Source: CAVPCZ01 sp963702445
Lineage (GTDB): Bacteria > Bacteroidota > Ignavibacteria > UBA10030 > UBA6906
Reading direction: 5' to 3'
Length of the DNA: 64,000 nucleotides
NCBI GenBank assembly: GCA_963702445.1
Contig: CAVPCZ010000009.1
Location: forward strand, 1-64,000
Part shown: one piece after another, positions 54,326-62,876 of the stretch
How the letters are laid out: each line of letters opens with the position of its first letter
Numbering within the stretch: the stretch's first letter is position 1
Position numbers and translations under genes: made by a program
The notes under the pieces: model-generated
What the model saw: the letters and a program-made list of their open reading frames with translations, nothing else
What the model was told of the DNA's origin: nothing
The model's database searches: none

Positions 54326-55081
54326 ATGGAAATGACGACACCATCCCTGTGGGAAGCGTTTCTCCAGAATCGTTCGACGGAGCTGAGGCGAAAGCTCGTC
54401 ATGCAGTACCTGGATCTTGTCCGGTATGTTGTCAGCAAATTCGGCCTTCACCTCCAGGGGAAAGCGCACGGACTGGACTACAACGATATGGTACATTTCG
54501 GTGTGCTCGGATTGCTGGAAGCCATTGAACGGTTTTCGCCTTCCGCAGGTGTGAAGTTTGAAACATATGCGGTGCCCCGGGTCCGCGGGTCCATTCTGGA
54601 TGAGATGCGCAAGCTGGACTGGGTGCCGCGTTCCGTGCGGGAGACCAACCGCAGAGTAGGAAAGGCGGCTCACGAAGTGATGCAGGAACAGGGCCGCGAA
54701 CCTCTGGACGAAGAAATCGCGGAAAAACTCTCCATGGGTCTGGACGACTACCGGAAAATGGTCGGGGGAGGGATGTCCCCGGCGGCGCGCGGGACGGACA
54801 TCATGGTGGAAGGTGAGAGTGCGGGCCGGATGGATGAAACACCGTCACTCACCCCGAGTCCGTTCGAATGTCTGAGCGATGACGAAACCCGCCGGCTGCT
54901 CATCGACGCTGTGGAGCAGCTGTCCGAGCGCGAGCGCACGGTGATTGCGCTGTATTACTACGAGGAGCTCAAATTCTCGGAAATTGCAAAACTCCTGAGC
55001 ATCTCCGAAGGCCGGGTCTCACAGATTCATTCGGAAGTGCTGCGGCAGTTGCGCCAGCGGCTGCTGGTGCTGGAATCATGA
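54326..55081 (+). CDS. fliA: RNA polymerase sigma factor FliA (sigma-28)
   Basis: This 251-residue sigma factor has region 2 (VMQYLDLVRYVVSKFGLHLQ, FETYAVPRVRGSILDEMRKL, DWVPRSVRETNR), region 3 (EPLDEEIAEKLSMGLDDYRK) and region 4 (LSERERTVIALYYYEELKFS, then EIAKLLSISEGRVSQIHSEV). It directs late flagellar and chemotaxis genes and is normally held by FlgM, which is not in this window. It overlaps the next gene by ATGA; that gene carries a region-4-like domain related to its own. Confidence 0.94.
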   Translation: MEMTTPSLWEAFLQNRSTELRRKLVMQYLDLVRYVVSKFGLHLQGKAHGLDYNDMVHFGVLGLLEAIERFSPSAGVKFETYAVPRVRGSILDEMRKLDWVPRSVRETNRRVGKAAHEVMQEQGREPLDEEIAEKLSMGLDDYRKMVGGGMSPAARGTDIMVEGESAGRMDETPSLTPSPFECLSDDETRRLLIDAVEQLSERERTVIALYYYEELKFSEIAKLLSISEGRVSQIHSEVLRQLRQRLLVLES

Positions 55082-56166
55082 AGAGAACGGACATGCGTAT
55101 GTTTGACGACCGGTTTGAACAGAAAGCGCTCCAGACGGGAGTGGTGTTCCCTTTCAAGGCAAAGGTCCTGGAGTATGTCGTGAACCTGGTCAATGATCCC
55201 CTGGCGACGGTGGCAAGCATGAGTGCGGTCATCGGGTGGAACCCTGTTCTCTCGCGTTCGCTTTCGGCAAAAGCAAACGCGGTCTATGGTTTCCCGGGGC
55301 GCATGCGGGATATCAATCTCGCGCTGGCTCTCCTGGGTCCGCGGGTGATCCGCGAAACGGTGAAGCGTCTCATTGCCAGCGGCGCGACCCGGCACATCGC
55401 GAACAGCTTCGAATACTGCGATTCCCTGTGGGATCACTCCCTGACGTGTGCCCTGGTGGCCAAAGCGGTCGCCGCCGAGCTGGGCGTTGTGGATGCGGAT
55501 CGTGCGTTCATCGCCGGTCTGGTACACGATGTCGGGTTTCTCTTTCTCGGAGACGATCTGCCGTCACCGGAGTCCGAGGCGCATCCGGAGTGGGCAGCGG
55601 ATCTGGATGCCAGGTATCTGCCGCGTCCCGTGCCGCTGTCGCTCCATGAAGAAGCGGGATCATGGATGGTGGACCGCTGGGAAACCCTCTCCCCGGGAAT
55701 CCATGATGCCGTGCGGCATCATCATGAACCCGCACGTGCGCAGCAGGATCCGCTTCTGGCTGCGGTGGTGCACGTCGCCGATGTGGTCTGTCACCGGCTG
55801 TTCGGCGGTCCGTTGGGTCAGGAACCCGATGTTCCATTCAACACCGAAGCGCTGGCACTGCTCGGGTTGTGCGAGGATGGCGCAGAAGCGGATCGTCTCT
55901 CCACGGTCTCGCTCCAGGCGTCGGTTCTGCATCGTGCGCCGGCTCTCAGACTGAAGGTGGACGTGCTCAAGCAGAGCCTGGCGGGCATGTATGAAGAACT
56001 TGCGGAGGGCGAGCGCTTTGTCCTGGCCATGCATTACTACGAGGGAATTCCGATCAAAGGGATTGCGGGCGTGCTTGGCGCGTCGGAAGTGGAGGTGGTG
56101 GGGTTGCATGCGCGGGCGATCACACATCTCCGGCGGGTGTTGCTCGACATCGGAGAACTGTCATGA
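55078..56166 (+). CDS. HDOD protein with C-terminal sigma-region-4-like domain
   Basis: This is a 362-residue protein. The HDOD domain spans about 20-240 (VLEYVVNLVNDPLATVASMS, SRSLSAKANAVYGFPGRMRD, AFIAGLVHDVGFLF, AVRHHHEPARAQQDPLLAAV). Residues 308-361 (LAEGERFVLAMHYYEGIPIK, then GIAGVLGASEVEVVGLHARA) align with region 4 of FliA next door, including the ER..V.A..YYE, IA..LG.S and helix-turn-helix positions. The start ATG 55078 overlaps the fliA stop. I infer a regulator that uses a borrowed sigma-4 domain to bind core RNA polymerase, a -35 region or FliA partners. I know of no named family with this fusion. Confidence 0.85.
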   Translation: MKRTDMRMFDDRFEQKALQTGVVFPFKAKVLEYVVNLVNDPLATVASMSAVIGWNPVLSRSLSAKANAVYGFPGRMRDINLALALLGPRVIRETVKRLIASGATRHIANSFEYCDSLWDHSLTCALVAKAVAAELGVVDADRAFIAGLVHDVGFLFLGDDLPSPESEAHPEWAADLDARYLPRPVPLSLHEEAGSWMVDRWETLSPGIHDAVRHHHEPARAQQDPLLAAVVHVADVVCHRLFGGPLGQEPDVPFNTEALALLGLCEDGAEADRLSTVSLQASVLHRAPALRLKVDVLKQSLAGMYEELAEGERFVLAMHYYEGIPIKGIAGVLGASEVEVVGLHARAITHLRRVLLDIGELS

Positions 56167-57196
56167 ACGGGTTGTCACAGCAGGCGATGAACACAAAGCG
56201 GGACGATATCCGCCGGTCGGCGGTCGCGGGTTGTCCCCCCTCGTGCATCAGATATTGCATGTCATGCGCGACCCTGCAGCCAGCGTGGCGCGGTTGAGCG
56301 CCATCGTGGCGTCCGATCAGCGCCTGAGCGAGAGTGTGCTGCGCAGCGCCAATTCGCCCCTGCTGGCGATTCCGCAGCGTGTGGCCACGGTATCGAATGC
56401 CATCACCCTGCTGGGATTTGACGCCCTGCGCGACAGCGTTATGCGGATGGTGGTGACCGGTGCGTTCCGCAGTCTGGTGGATTTGTTCACCGCGTATGGC
56501 GAGTTCTGGAACCATTCCGTCAGCTGCGGCATCGTTGCCCGGATGCTCGCGCGCCGCTCCGGTACGGTCTCCGAAGACGACGCCTTTGTGGCGGGGCTCT
56601 TTCATGACCTCGGGATGATCGTTCCGCGGGGGCGGGACGAGGGCATCCTGCCCGGCGTGGAGCGCGGAGTCGAGACCGGAACACATGAAGGAATAGGGGC
56701 ATGGCTTGCCGAACACTGGGGCCTCAGTGCGCGCATCCAGGAAGCCATCCGTTTGCACCACAACCCGGCCGCCGCGGTCGTGGATCCCCTGTTGACCGCC
56801 ACGGTACATACGGCCGATGTTCTCTGCCGGAGGCTTGAAGTCGGCAGATACGCCGCCGATCCCGATGCGGGATTTGATCCGGCAGCCCTGGATTTGCTCG
56901 GATTGACGGAAGAAGACCTGACTGTTGAACGGTTCACGGAAGACGTCCGCGTCATCCGGGCCGGTATGGCCGAGGCGCCCGGCTTTTCCAGCATCGTGGC
57001 ATCGGTCAAGAATTCGCTCGTGGACTCCATCGGCGGATTGCCGTACCAGGAGCGCCTGACGCTGGCACTGTGCTACCAGGAGGGGCTCTCGTTTGAAGAA
57101 GTCGCCCATCTGCTGGGGAACTCCGCAACAGAGGTGAACGACCTTCATGATCGTGCGCTCGATGCGCTGAGCGCCATTGTTCGTGACTGTGTATAA
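56163..57196 (+). CDS. Second HDOD protein with sigma-region-4-like C-terminus (one frameshift near start)
   Basis: ATG 56163 overlaps the previous stop (ATGA). The first 20 or so codons (MNGLSQQAMNTKRDDIRRSA) read in one frame; near 56222 one base is missing and the HDOD domain continues in another (LSPLVHQILHVMRDPAASVA, RLSESVLRSANSPLLAIPQR, FVAGLFHDLGMIV, AIRLHHNPAAAVVDPLLTAT). Nucleotides 57040-57190 encode LPYQERLTLALCYQEGLSFE then EVAHLLGNSATEVNDLHDRA, again a sigma-4-like helix-turn-helix unit. It is a divergent tandem paralogue of the preceding gene, about 344 residues. Confidence 0.82.
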
Positions 57197-57214
57197 CGGG
57201 AGAATCAACCGGAC

Positions 57215-58084
57215 ATGATGGCACCGGAGTACATCAAGGAGAAAGTGCAGAGCATTATCCAGCTGCCCGCTCTGCCGACGATTGCCATGGAAGTGGTGGA
57301 GATGGTTGACAACCCCAAGACCAGCGCGTCCAAGCTGGGCCGGCTCATTTCCACCGATCAGGCCCTGACGGCCAAGGTGTTGAAGATCGCCAACTCGCCG
57401 TTCTACGGGTTCCCGCGGAAGATCTCGACGATCGACTTCGCGATCATCGTGCTGGGATACGACGCCCTGAAGGAGATCGTTATCAGCATCTCCCTTGTCA
57501 GCTCGCTCCAGAAGAAATCCGACAGCATGTTCGATGCAAAGGTCTTCTGGGATCATGCCATCACCTGCGGCGTCCTTGCCCGGCGCCTGGCGCGCGACCT
57601 GGGGTACCGGGTAAGCGGCGAAGTCTTCGTGGGCGGACTCCTGCACGATATGGGGGTATCGGTCCTCCACCGCTATTTCAAGAACGAATTCACACGCATC
57701 ACCGAAATCGTGCGGGAAACCGACCTCACCGCCATGGAAGCCGAAGAAAGCGTTCTCGGAGTAACGCACGGCGAGATCGGCGGCTGGCTTGCGGAACGGT
57801 GGAACCTCCCCGATCATCTCGTCGAGGCCATCACCCTCCACCACCAGCCGACGCGTGCGGAACAGAACAAGGATCTGGTCGCCCTGATTCATTGCGCCGA
57901 TGTGTTCGCCTGCAGGATGAGCGGATCTCCGGTGGAGTTCGACAAGGGGAACGACTTTGACCGCGAGGCCCTGGAACATCTCCAGCTGAACGACGACAAG
58001 GTGCTGGCCGACTACATGACCAATTACCGTGAACTGTTGAAGCAGGATCTGGAACAGGTCACCCAAATGGACGTCTCCCGATAG
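57215..58084 (+). CDS. HDOD domain protein without extra domain
   Basis: This 289-residue protein starts at ATGATG 57215 with GGGAGAA upstream. It is a classical HDOD domain: IIQLPALPTIAMEVVEMVDN, GRLISTDQALTAKVLKIANS, PFYGFPRKISTIDFAIIVLG, GGLLHDMGVSVLHRYF, GVTHGEIGGWLAERWNLPDH and ITLHHQPTRAEQNKDLVALI. Unlike its two upstream neighbours it ends after a short acidic helix with no sigma-like part. It resembles the stand-alone HDOD protein at 19812. It probably acts with the histidine kinase that follows after 3 bp. Confidence 0.9.
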   Translation: MMAPEYIKEKVQSIIQLPALPTIAMEVVEMVDNPKTSASKLGRLISTDQALTAKVLKIANSPFYGFPRKISTIDFAIIVLGYDALKEIVISISLVSSLQKKSDSMFDAKVFWDHAITCGVLARRLARDLGYRVSGEVFVGGLLHDMGVSVLHRYFKNEFTRITEIVRETDLTAMEAEESVLGVTHGEIGGWLAERWNLPDHLVEAITLHHQPTRAEQNKDLVALIHCADVFACRMSGSPVEFDKGNDFDREALEHLQLNDDKVLADYMTNYRELLKQDLEQVTQMDVSR

Positions 58085-58087
58085 CCC

Positions 58088-59467
58088 GTGCACGACGAGA
58101 CCATGAACCACCCGACAAAGAAAAAGAACCGGATGCAGCTGCTGGAAGAGGGACTTCCCCAGTTCGAGCAGTTTATCGAAAGCCGCGAGACGTATATCAA
58201 GGCTCTCGAAAAGACCATAGATATTCTCCGTCAGGAAAACGTCCAGTATACCCAGAACAACCTGGCCATCCGCAGTTCGATTGACGAACTGGTCGCGACA
58301 CAACGGCTCTCGAACATCATCAGTACCGCCACGGAACCGGAGCTCATCGTCAGTGCCCTGATCGAATTGACCCGTCAGGTGATCCCGGTTCTCGAATCGA
58401 ACATCTTCCTGTTCCAGTCGACCTCCAGCAAGATCATCCCCCTGTCCTCGAAGGGGTCGCCGCGGCTGCAGGCGGAGACGGAACACCAGCTGGAGTCGGG
58501 GATTGTGGATTGGGTGATTGCGGAGAAGAAGACCGTGATCATTCCCGATCTTGAACACATGCTTGCCAAGAGCAGCGCGCGCAATTTCGTGGTGGTGCCG
58601 CTGATTCTGCGGAGCCAGGGGATCGGCATCTTCATCATCCACACCGAAAAGCCGCAACAGGAGTTCTCCAATCAGGACATCCAGCTGCTCTCCGTTCTTG
58701 CCAACCAGGCCGCGGTCGGCGTGGAGAACTGGCGGACCTACAATCAGCTGCTGAAGGCGAATGAAGAGCTGAAAGCGTCACAGGCGCAAATGGTCCAGGC
58801 CGCAAAGCTTGCCGCGATCGGCGAGCTCGCCGCGGGCATCGCCCACGAAATCAAGAATCCGCTGCAGGTGCTGATGCTGCATCTGGAACTCGTACAATCG
58901 GGCCGGCCGCTCCCCAACTGGATCGAAATGTTCAGCCGACAGCTCAAGAGACTGTCGGATATCACGCTGCGCCTGATGAACTTCGCCCGGAACGTTTCGG
59001 AGGAAGTCACCACCGAGGCGATCAACATCAACAAGGCCATCGATGACATCGTCATCATGGTGCAGCATGAGTTCTCGGGGAACGGCATCAACATGGAACT
59101 GCTCCTGGCGGAGGATCTCCCGTGTGTGGGCGGCAATGCCAACTATCTCCAGCAGGTCTTCCTGAATCTCCTGATCAACGCACGCGATGCGATGCCCGGG
59201 GGAGGTACCATCACCGTGGCGACGAGCCTCACCGGCTTCCACGTGGCGATCCGCGTTTCCGACAGCGGCAGCGGCATTCCGAAAGAAGTGCAGGAGAAAA
59301 TCTTCAAACCGTTCTTCAGCACCAAGGGGGACAAGGGAACCGGGCTCGGTCTGGCCATCTGCAGCAAGATCATTGCACAACACAAAGGCGAAATCAAAGT
59401 GGAGAGCGAAGTGGGCAAAGGAACCACCTTTACAATATTCCTGCCGGTCTGGAGGGCACCGCGATGA
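58088..59467 (+). CDS. GAF-domain sensor histidine kinase
   Basis: This cytosolic kinase of about 459 residues starts at GTG 58088; an ATG at 58103 is equally possible, and neither has a strong ribosome site. An N-terminal coiled coil (about 15-60) is followed by GAF (about 75-225, VPLILRSQGIGIFIIHTEKP, SNQDIQLLSVLANQAAVGVE), HisKA with H253 in GIAHEIKNPLQ and a HATPase (NLLINARDAMPGGG, DSGSGIP, GDKGTGLGLAI). There is no receiver domain. Kinases of this NtrB/FlgS-like layout drive sigma-54 activators in other flagellar systems, but no partner regulator is encoded in the window. Confidence 0.9.
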   Translation: MHDETMNHPTKKKNRMQLLEEGLPQFEQFIESRETYIKALEKTIDILRQENVQYTQNNLAIRSSIDELVATQRLSNIISTATEPELIVSALIELTRQVIPVLESNIFLFQSTSSKIIPLSSKGSPRLQAETEHQLESGIVDWVIAEKKTVIIPDLEHMLAKSSARNFVVVPLILRSQGIGIFIIHTEKPQQEFSNQDIQLLSVLANQAAVGVENWRTYNQLLKANEELKASQAQMVQAAKLAAIGELAAGIAHEIKNPLQVLMLHLELVQSGRPLPNWIEMFSRQLKRLSDITLRLMNFARNVSEEVTTEAININKAIDDIVIMVQHEFSGNGINMELLLAEDLPCVGGNANYLQQVFLNLLINARDAMPGGGTITVATSLTGFHVAIRVSDSGSGIPKEVQEKIFKPFFSTKGDKGTGLGLAICSKIIAQHKGEIKVESEVGKGTTFTIFLPVWRAPR

Positions 59468-60588
59468 AGAAGATCCCGAACCTTCTCTTCGTCTTCACGC
59501 TCCTTCTGCTTGTTTCCTGGAAGGGGAACGCCGATCAGCCGTCGGTGCTCACGGATATCCGCTACGGGGTGACGCCGGCCTGCAGCCGTGTGACACTGGT
59601 GTTTGGCGGGGATATCCGGTTCTCCACCGACCACGGAAAGGGCCTCGTGCGATTGGGTCTTTCCCGGACCCGGCTGGCTCCGCCCCCCCGGGCTTCCCGG
59701 CTTCTCTTCTCGGAGGGACTTGTCCGGAACGTCGTTGTTACGCGGATACAGGGCGACAGTCTGAGCGTTGCGGTGACGCTTCGTGAACACACCACGTACC
59801 GGTGCGTGCAGCCGTCGGGTGGCAATGAAGTGCATATTGAGGTGTTTCCGAAAGCAGGAATGGCGGTGAAGCTGCCGGGTATCACCCGTGCATCCACCCG
59901 GGGTACGGCGGGATCTGCAGTGAAGGTACCGGCGGTCGTACAGGCAATCGCGAAGGAGAGGGTGGAGGAACAGGGAGCACGGGATCGGGCGATCGGGTTG
60001 ATTGATGTTGCGGCCATTGCCCGTGCCCAGGTGGAGGCGGAGAATCGTCCCGCCAGCGTGCCACGGCAGAGAACGGACGGTCCCCTTGACGCGCCTGTCG
60101 AGGCCGGATCACCGCTTCTGCTGATCGGCATGATGGTCATGGTGGCGCTGACGTCGGGTGGATTCGTCTTTGCCGTTATGCGTCGGACCGTTTCCGTTCC
60201 GGTACAGCCGGCACCGGCCGCCGTCCTGCCGTCGCAGCATCACGGCCGGGAACGCGGAATGGTTTCTCCGGCCGATGAAGATCAGCTTCCTGCCGGAGAA
60301 CAGGAAGATCCGGGGGAGGAGGACGACGGCGAACGGGAAACCTCACTCCAGCTCGCGCGCAGCTTCCGCCGTGGCAGCGAGGAAATCACCCTCTCGCGCC
60401 GTCTCCATGCGCAGCCGGCCGCCCCGCTCTCGGTCGGCAAAATGCAGCAGATGCTCGCGCGATCGACCACACAAACACAGCGGCTTCACGCCGCGAGGAA
60501 ACTGGGCGTCGGACGTGGAGAACTTGATCTGGCCCTGAAACTCAAAACGCTCCGCCCGGCTCAGCCGAAAAAAGAGGAGGATGTATGA
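59464..60588 (+). CDS. Single-pass membrane protein with AMIN-like periplasmic domain
   Basis: This 374-residue protein starts at ATG 59464, overlapping the kinase stop. A signal peptide (IPNLLFVFTLLLLVSWKGNA) is followed by an AMIN-like beta domain (about 30-125, VLTDIRYGVTPACSRVTLVF, LSVAVTLREHTTYRCV), a linker, one helix at about 217-240 (LLIGMMVMVALTSGGFVFAV) and an acidic, then basic cytoplasmic tail ending in a helical segment (MQQMLARSTTQTQRLHAARK). AMIN domains bind cell-wall components, so a role in anchoring or passing the rod through peptidoglycan is plausible. It overlaps flgF by 4 bp. Confidence 0.65.
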   Translation: MKKIPNLLFVFTLLLLVSWKGNADQPSVLTDIRYGVTPACSRVTLVFGGDIRFSTDHGKGLVRLGLSRTRLAPPPRASRLLFSEGLVRNVVVTRIQGDSLSVAVTLREHTTYRCVQPSGGNEVHIEVFPKAGMAVKLPGITRASTRGTAGSAVKVPAVVQAIAKERVEEQGARDRAIGLIDVAAIARAQVEAENRPASVPRQRTDGPLDAPVEAGSPLLLIGMMVMVALTSGGFVFAVMRRTVSVPVQPAPAAVLPSQHHGRERGMVSPADEDQLPAGEQEDPGEEDDGERETSLQLARSFRRGSEEITLSRRLHAQPAAPLSVGKMQQMLARSTTQTQRLHAARKLGVGRGELDLALKLKTLRPAQPKKEEDV

Positions 60589-61328
60589 TCAAAGGGATCT
60601 ATGCAGCCGAAGCCGCCATGCGGCCCAAGATGACCCGGATGGAGGTGCTGGCGAACAATCTGGCGAATATCAACTCCACGGGGTTCAAAAAGGACAGGGT
60701 ATTTATGAGCATGCTGAAGGAATCGGCCGCGGGGCGCCCGGATGACCGTACAGACATGGCCGGTGTGGAAGCCCAGCGGGCGATCGACTTCTCCGGAGGG
60801 TCGCTCCAGCAAACAGGAAATCCCCTGGATCTTGCCATCGAAGGTCCCGGCTTCTTCGCGGTCGAGACCCCCCGGGGCATCCGGCTGACACGGAACGGCA
60901 ATTTCAAGCTTTCACCGGATGGAACCCTGATCACGGGCGAAGGGTACGCCGTGCTCAGCACCGCCGGTCATATTACGATCCCCCAGGCCGACAGAATCCC
61001 GAAGCAATCCATCAGCATCAACGAAGCCGGCCTGCTTTCGACCGGCAAGGAAACCATCGGACGGATACAGCTCGTCGACGTGGAGCGAACCGCGTCGCTG
61101 CAGAAGGATCACGAATCGCTCTTCATCCCGGATCCCCGCGACCCGATCCGTGACATCCAGGAAGACCAGACCGTCATCCGTCAGGGATACCTTGAAGAGT
61201 CGAATGTCGAGGGTATAGAGGAAATGATTGCCATGATTGAACTGAGCCGTTCATTCGAAACGGACCAGAAAATGATTCAGGCGCAGGAACAGACCCTTGA
61301 CCGGGTCATGGATCTCGGCCGCGTGTAA
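60585..61328 (+). CDS. flgF: Flagellar rod protein FlgF
   Basis: This 247-residue protein has the rod/hook N-terminus (AEAAMRPKMTRMEVLANNLA, then NINSTGFKKDR), the middle FlgE/F/G signature (GGSLQQTGNPLDLAIEGPGF) and the C-terminal YLEESNVEGIEEMIAMIELS. It is shorter and less FlgG-like than the next gene, so FlgF is the best name, though FlgF and FlgG are similar. It overlaps the AMIN-like gene by ATGA. Confidence 0.88.
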   Translation: MIKGIYAAEAAMRPKMTRMEVLANNLANINSTGFKKDRVFMSMLKESAAGRPDDRTDMAGVEAQRAIDFSGGSLQQTGNPLDLAIEGPGFFAVETPRGIRLTRNGNFKLSPDGTLITGEGYAVLSTAGHITIPQADRIPKQSISINEAGLLSTGKETIGRIQLVDVERTASLQKDHESLFIPDPRDPIRDIQEDQTVIRQGYLEESNVEGIEEMIAMIELSRSFETDQKMIQAQEQTLDRVMDLGRV

Positions 61329-61356
61329 TTCACCATCAGGAGGGCAGGAGGACAAC

Positions 61357-62145
61357 ATGAACAGAGCACTACGTACGGCCGCAACCGGGATGTTTGCCCA
61401 GCAGTTGAATATCGACACGATAGCACACAACCTGGCGAACGTGAACACGACAGGGTTCAAAAAGAGCAGGCCGGAGTTCCAGGACTTGATGTACCAGACG
61501 CTGAAGACGACCGGCGTCTCGCAGAACCCCAACCTGCAATCCGCAATGGAACTTCAGGTGGGCAACGGCTCGGTCCCGGTGGCGACGCTGAAGAGCTTCA
61601 TGCAGGGGGATGTCCAGCCCACGCAGAATCAACTCGACGTCGCGATTGAAGGCGAGGGATTCCTCCAGGTTCGCAAGCCGGACGGGACCATTGCCTATAC
61701 GCGTGACGGCTCATTGAAGATTTCGGGTGAAGGAGCCCTGGTGACTTCGCAGGGGTACCAGGTGGAACCGCCCCTGTCGTTCGCTTCGGACACCACAGAG
61801 ATCAGCATCGGCCGTGACGGAACAATTGAGGCTCGTCCGGCGGGAGGTGGAGAGGCGGTAAAGGTCGGGCAATTCGAGCTGGCAAAGTTCGTCAATCCTG
61901 CCGGGCTACGCTCACTGGGCAGCAATCTCTTCATGGAGACGGTTGCTTCCGGTGCACCGACGATCGGCCAGGCCGGTACCGAAGGATACGGCGAGATCCA
62001 TCAGGGATACCTGGAATCCTCCAACGTGGATGTGGTGGAGGAGATGGTCGGCATGATCACCGCCCAGCGTGCCTACGAGATCAACGCCAAGACCATAAAG
62101 ACGGTGGAGGATATGTTGAATATCGCAAACAACATCAAGCGCTGA
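61357..62145 (+). CDS. flgG: Flagellar distal rod protein FlgG
   Basis: This 262-residue protein starts at ATG 61357 with AGGAGGACAA upstream. Its N-terminus (ALRTAATGMFAQQLNIDTIA, then HNLANVNTTGFKKSR) and the FQDLMYQTLK stretch are characteristic of FlgG. The end (YLESSNVDVVEEMVGMITAQ, RAYEINAKTIKTVEDML) is the conserved distal-rod helix. The gene order flgF-flgG-flgA-flgH-flgI is the usual distal rod and L/P-ring set of diderm flagella. Confidence 0.94.
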   Translation: MNRALRTAATGMFAQQLNIDTIAHNLANVNTTGFKKSRPEFQDLMYQTLKTTGVSQNPNLQSAMELQVGNGSVPVATLKSFMQGDVQPTQNQLDVAIEGEGFLQVRKPDGTIAYTRDGSLKISGEGALVTSQGYQVEPPLSFASDTTEISIGRDGTIEARPAGGGEAVKVGQFELAKFVNPAGLRSLGSNLFMETVASGAPTIGQAGTEGYGEIHQGYLESSNVDVVEEMVGMITAQRAYEINAKTIKTVEDMLNIANNIKR

Positions 62146-62149
62146 TACC

Positions 62150-62863
62150 ATGGGACCCGCAACGTGTTTCGTGGCTGTCCTGTTGTTCCTGTGCGCACAC
62201 GCGGACGGCGGAGCGCCGGCGGGCACCTGGATCCGCGCGGCCGAGCTGCGGGAAACCGTGCGGGGTGCGCTCACCGCCCACCTTGCCGGCGGAAACGAGG
62301 AGTTGGAAATCGTGTTCCGCGCGGTTCCCGATAGTATCGCTGTTCCCTCTGCGGACTACGCCCTGCGGATCCAGCTTACGGAACCCGGGCGCCTGAAGGG
62401 CGTGGTGGGCATAGCGGTGGATGTGGAAGCGGGCGGGCAAACGGTGCGCCGGATCGCCATGACTGTGGTGATACGGACCTACGCAAAGCTGCCGGTGGCG
62501 GCACGGATTCTGCCCCGTCATACAACGCCTGTACCGGATGATGTGCGTCTGATCCGGATGGAAACGACACTGCTCGAGCGAACCGTGGTCGAGCAGGAAA
62601 TACTGGGCACGCTGCGGACGAAAAGGATCGTCCAGCTTGGCAGCATCCTGTTCGAGGATCTGTTTGAGCCCGTGCCGCTCGTGCTGCAGGGCGATCCTGT
62701 GAAAGTGCATGTGCGTTCGGGTCGTGTGTGCCTCTCCGTGGACGGCGTGGCACGTGAGGATGGTGTGCAGGGGGAATACATTTTTGTGCGCGTGCCCGGC
62801 CACGGTGACCGGTTGCGCGCCCGCGTGGCTGACGCACGCACGGTGGCTGTCACACTTGAATAG
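62150..62863 (+). CDS. flgA: P-ring assembly chaperone FlgA
   Basis: This 237-residue protein has an N-terminal hydrophobic signal peptide (MGPATCFVAVLLFLCAHADG). The C-terminal SAF-type part (VVIRTYAKLPVAARILPRHT, then LGTLRTKRIVQLGSILFEDL, PLVLQGDPVKVHVRSGRV, YIFVRVPGHGDRLRARVADA) matches FlgA, the periplasmic chaperone for FlgI. It sits between flgG and flgH. The start ATG 62150 is four bases after flgG. Confidence 0.88.
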   Translation: MGPATCFVAVLLFLCAHADGGAPAGTWIRAAELRETVRGALTAHLAGGNEELEIVFRAVPDSIAVPSADYALRIQLTEPGRLKGVVGIAVDVEAGGQTVRRIAMTVVIRTYAKLPVAARILPRHTTPVPDDVRLIRMETTLLERTVVEQEILGTLRTKRIVQLGSILFEDLFEPVPLVLQGDPVKVHVRSGRVCLSVDGVAREDGVQGEYIFVRVPGHGDRLRARVADARTVAVTLE

Positions 62864-62876
62864 TCAAGGAGGAGGT

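Noticed and set aside
56120..58657. 845-codon open frame on the minus strand
   Set aside because: It covers several conserved HDOD and kinase genes of the + strand; the translation is rich in His, Arg, Gly and Gln with no domain.
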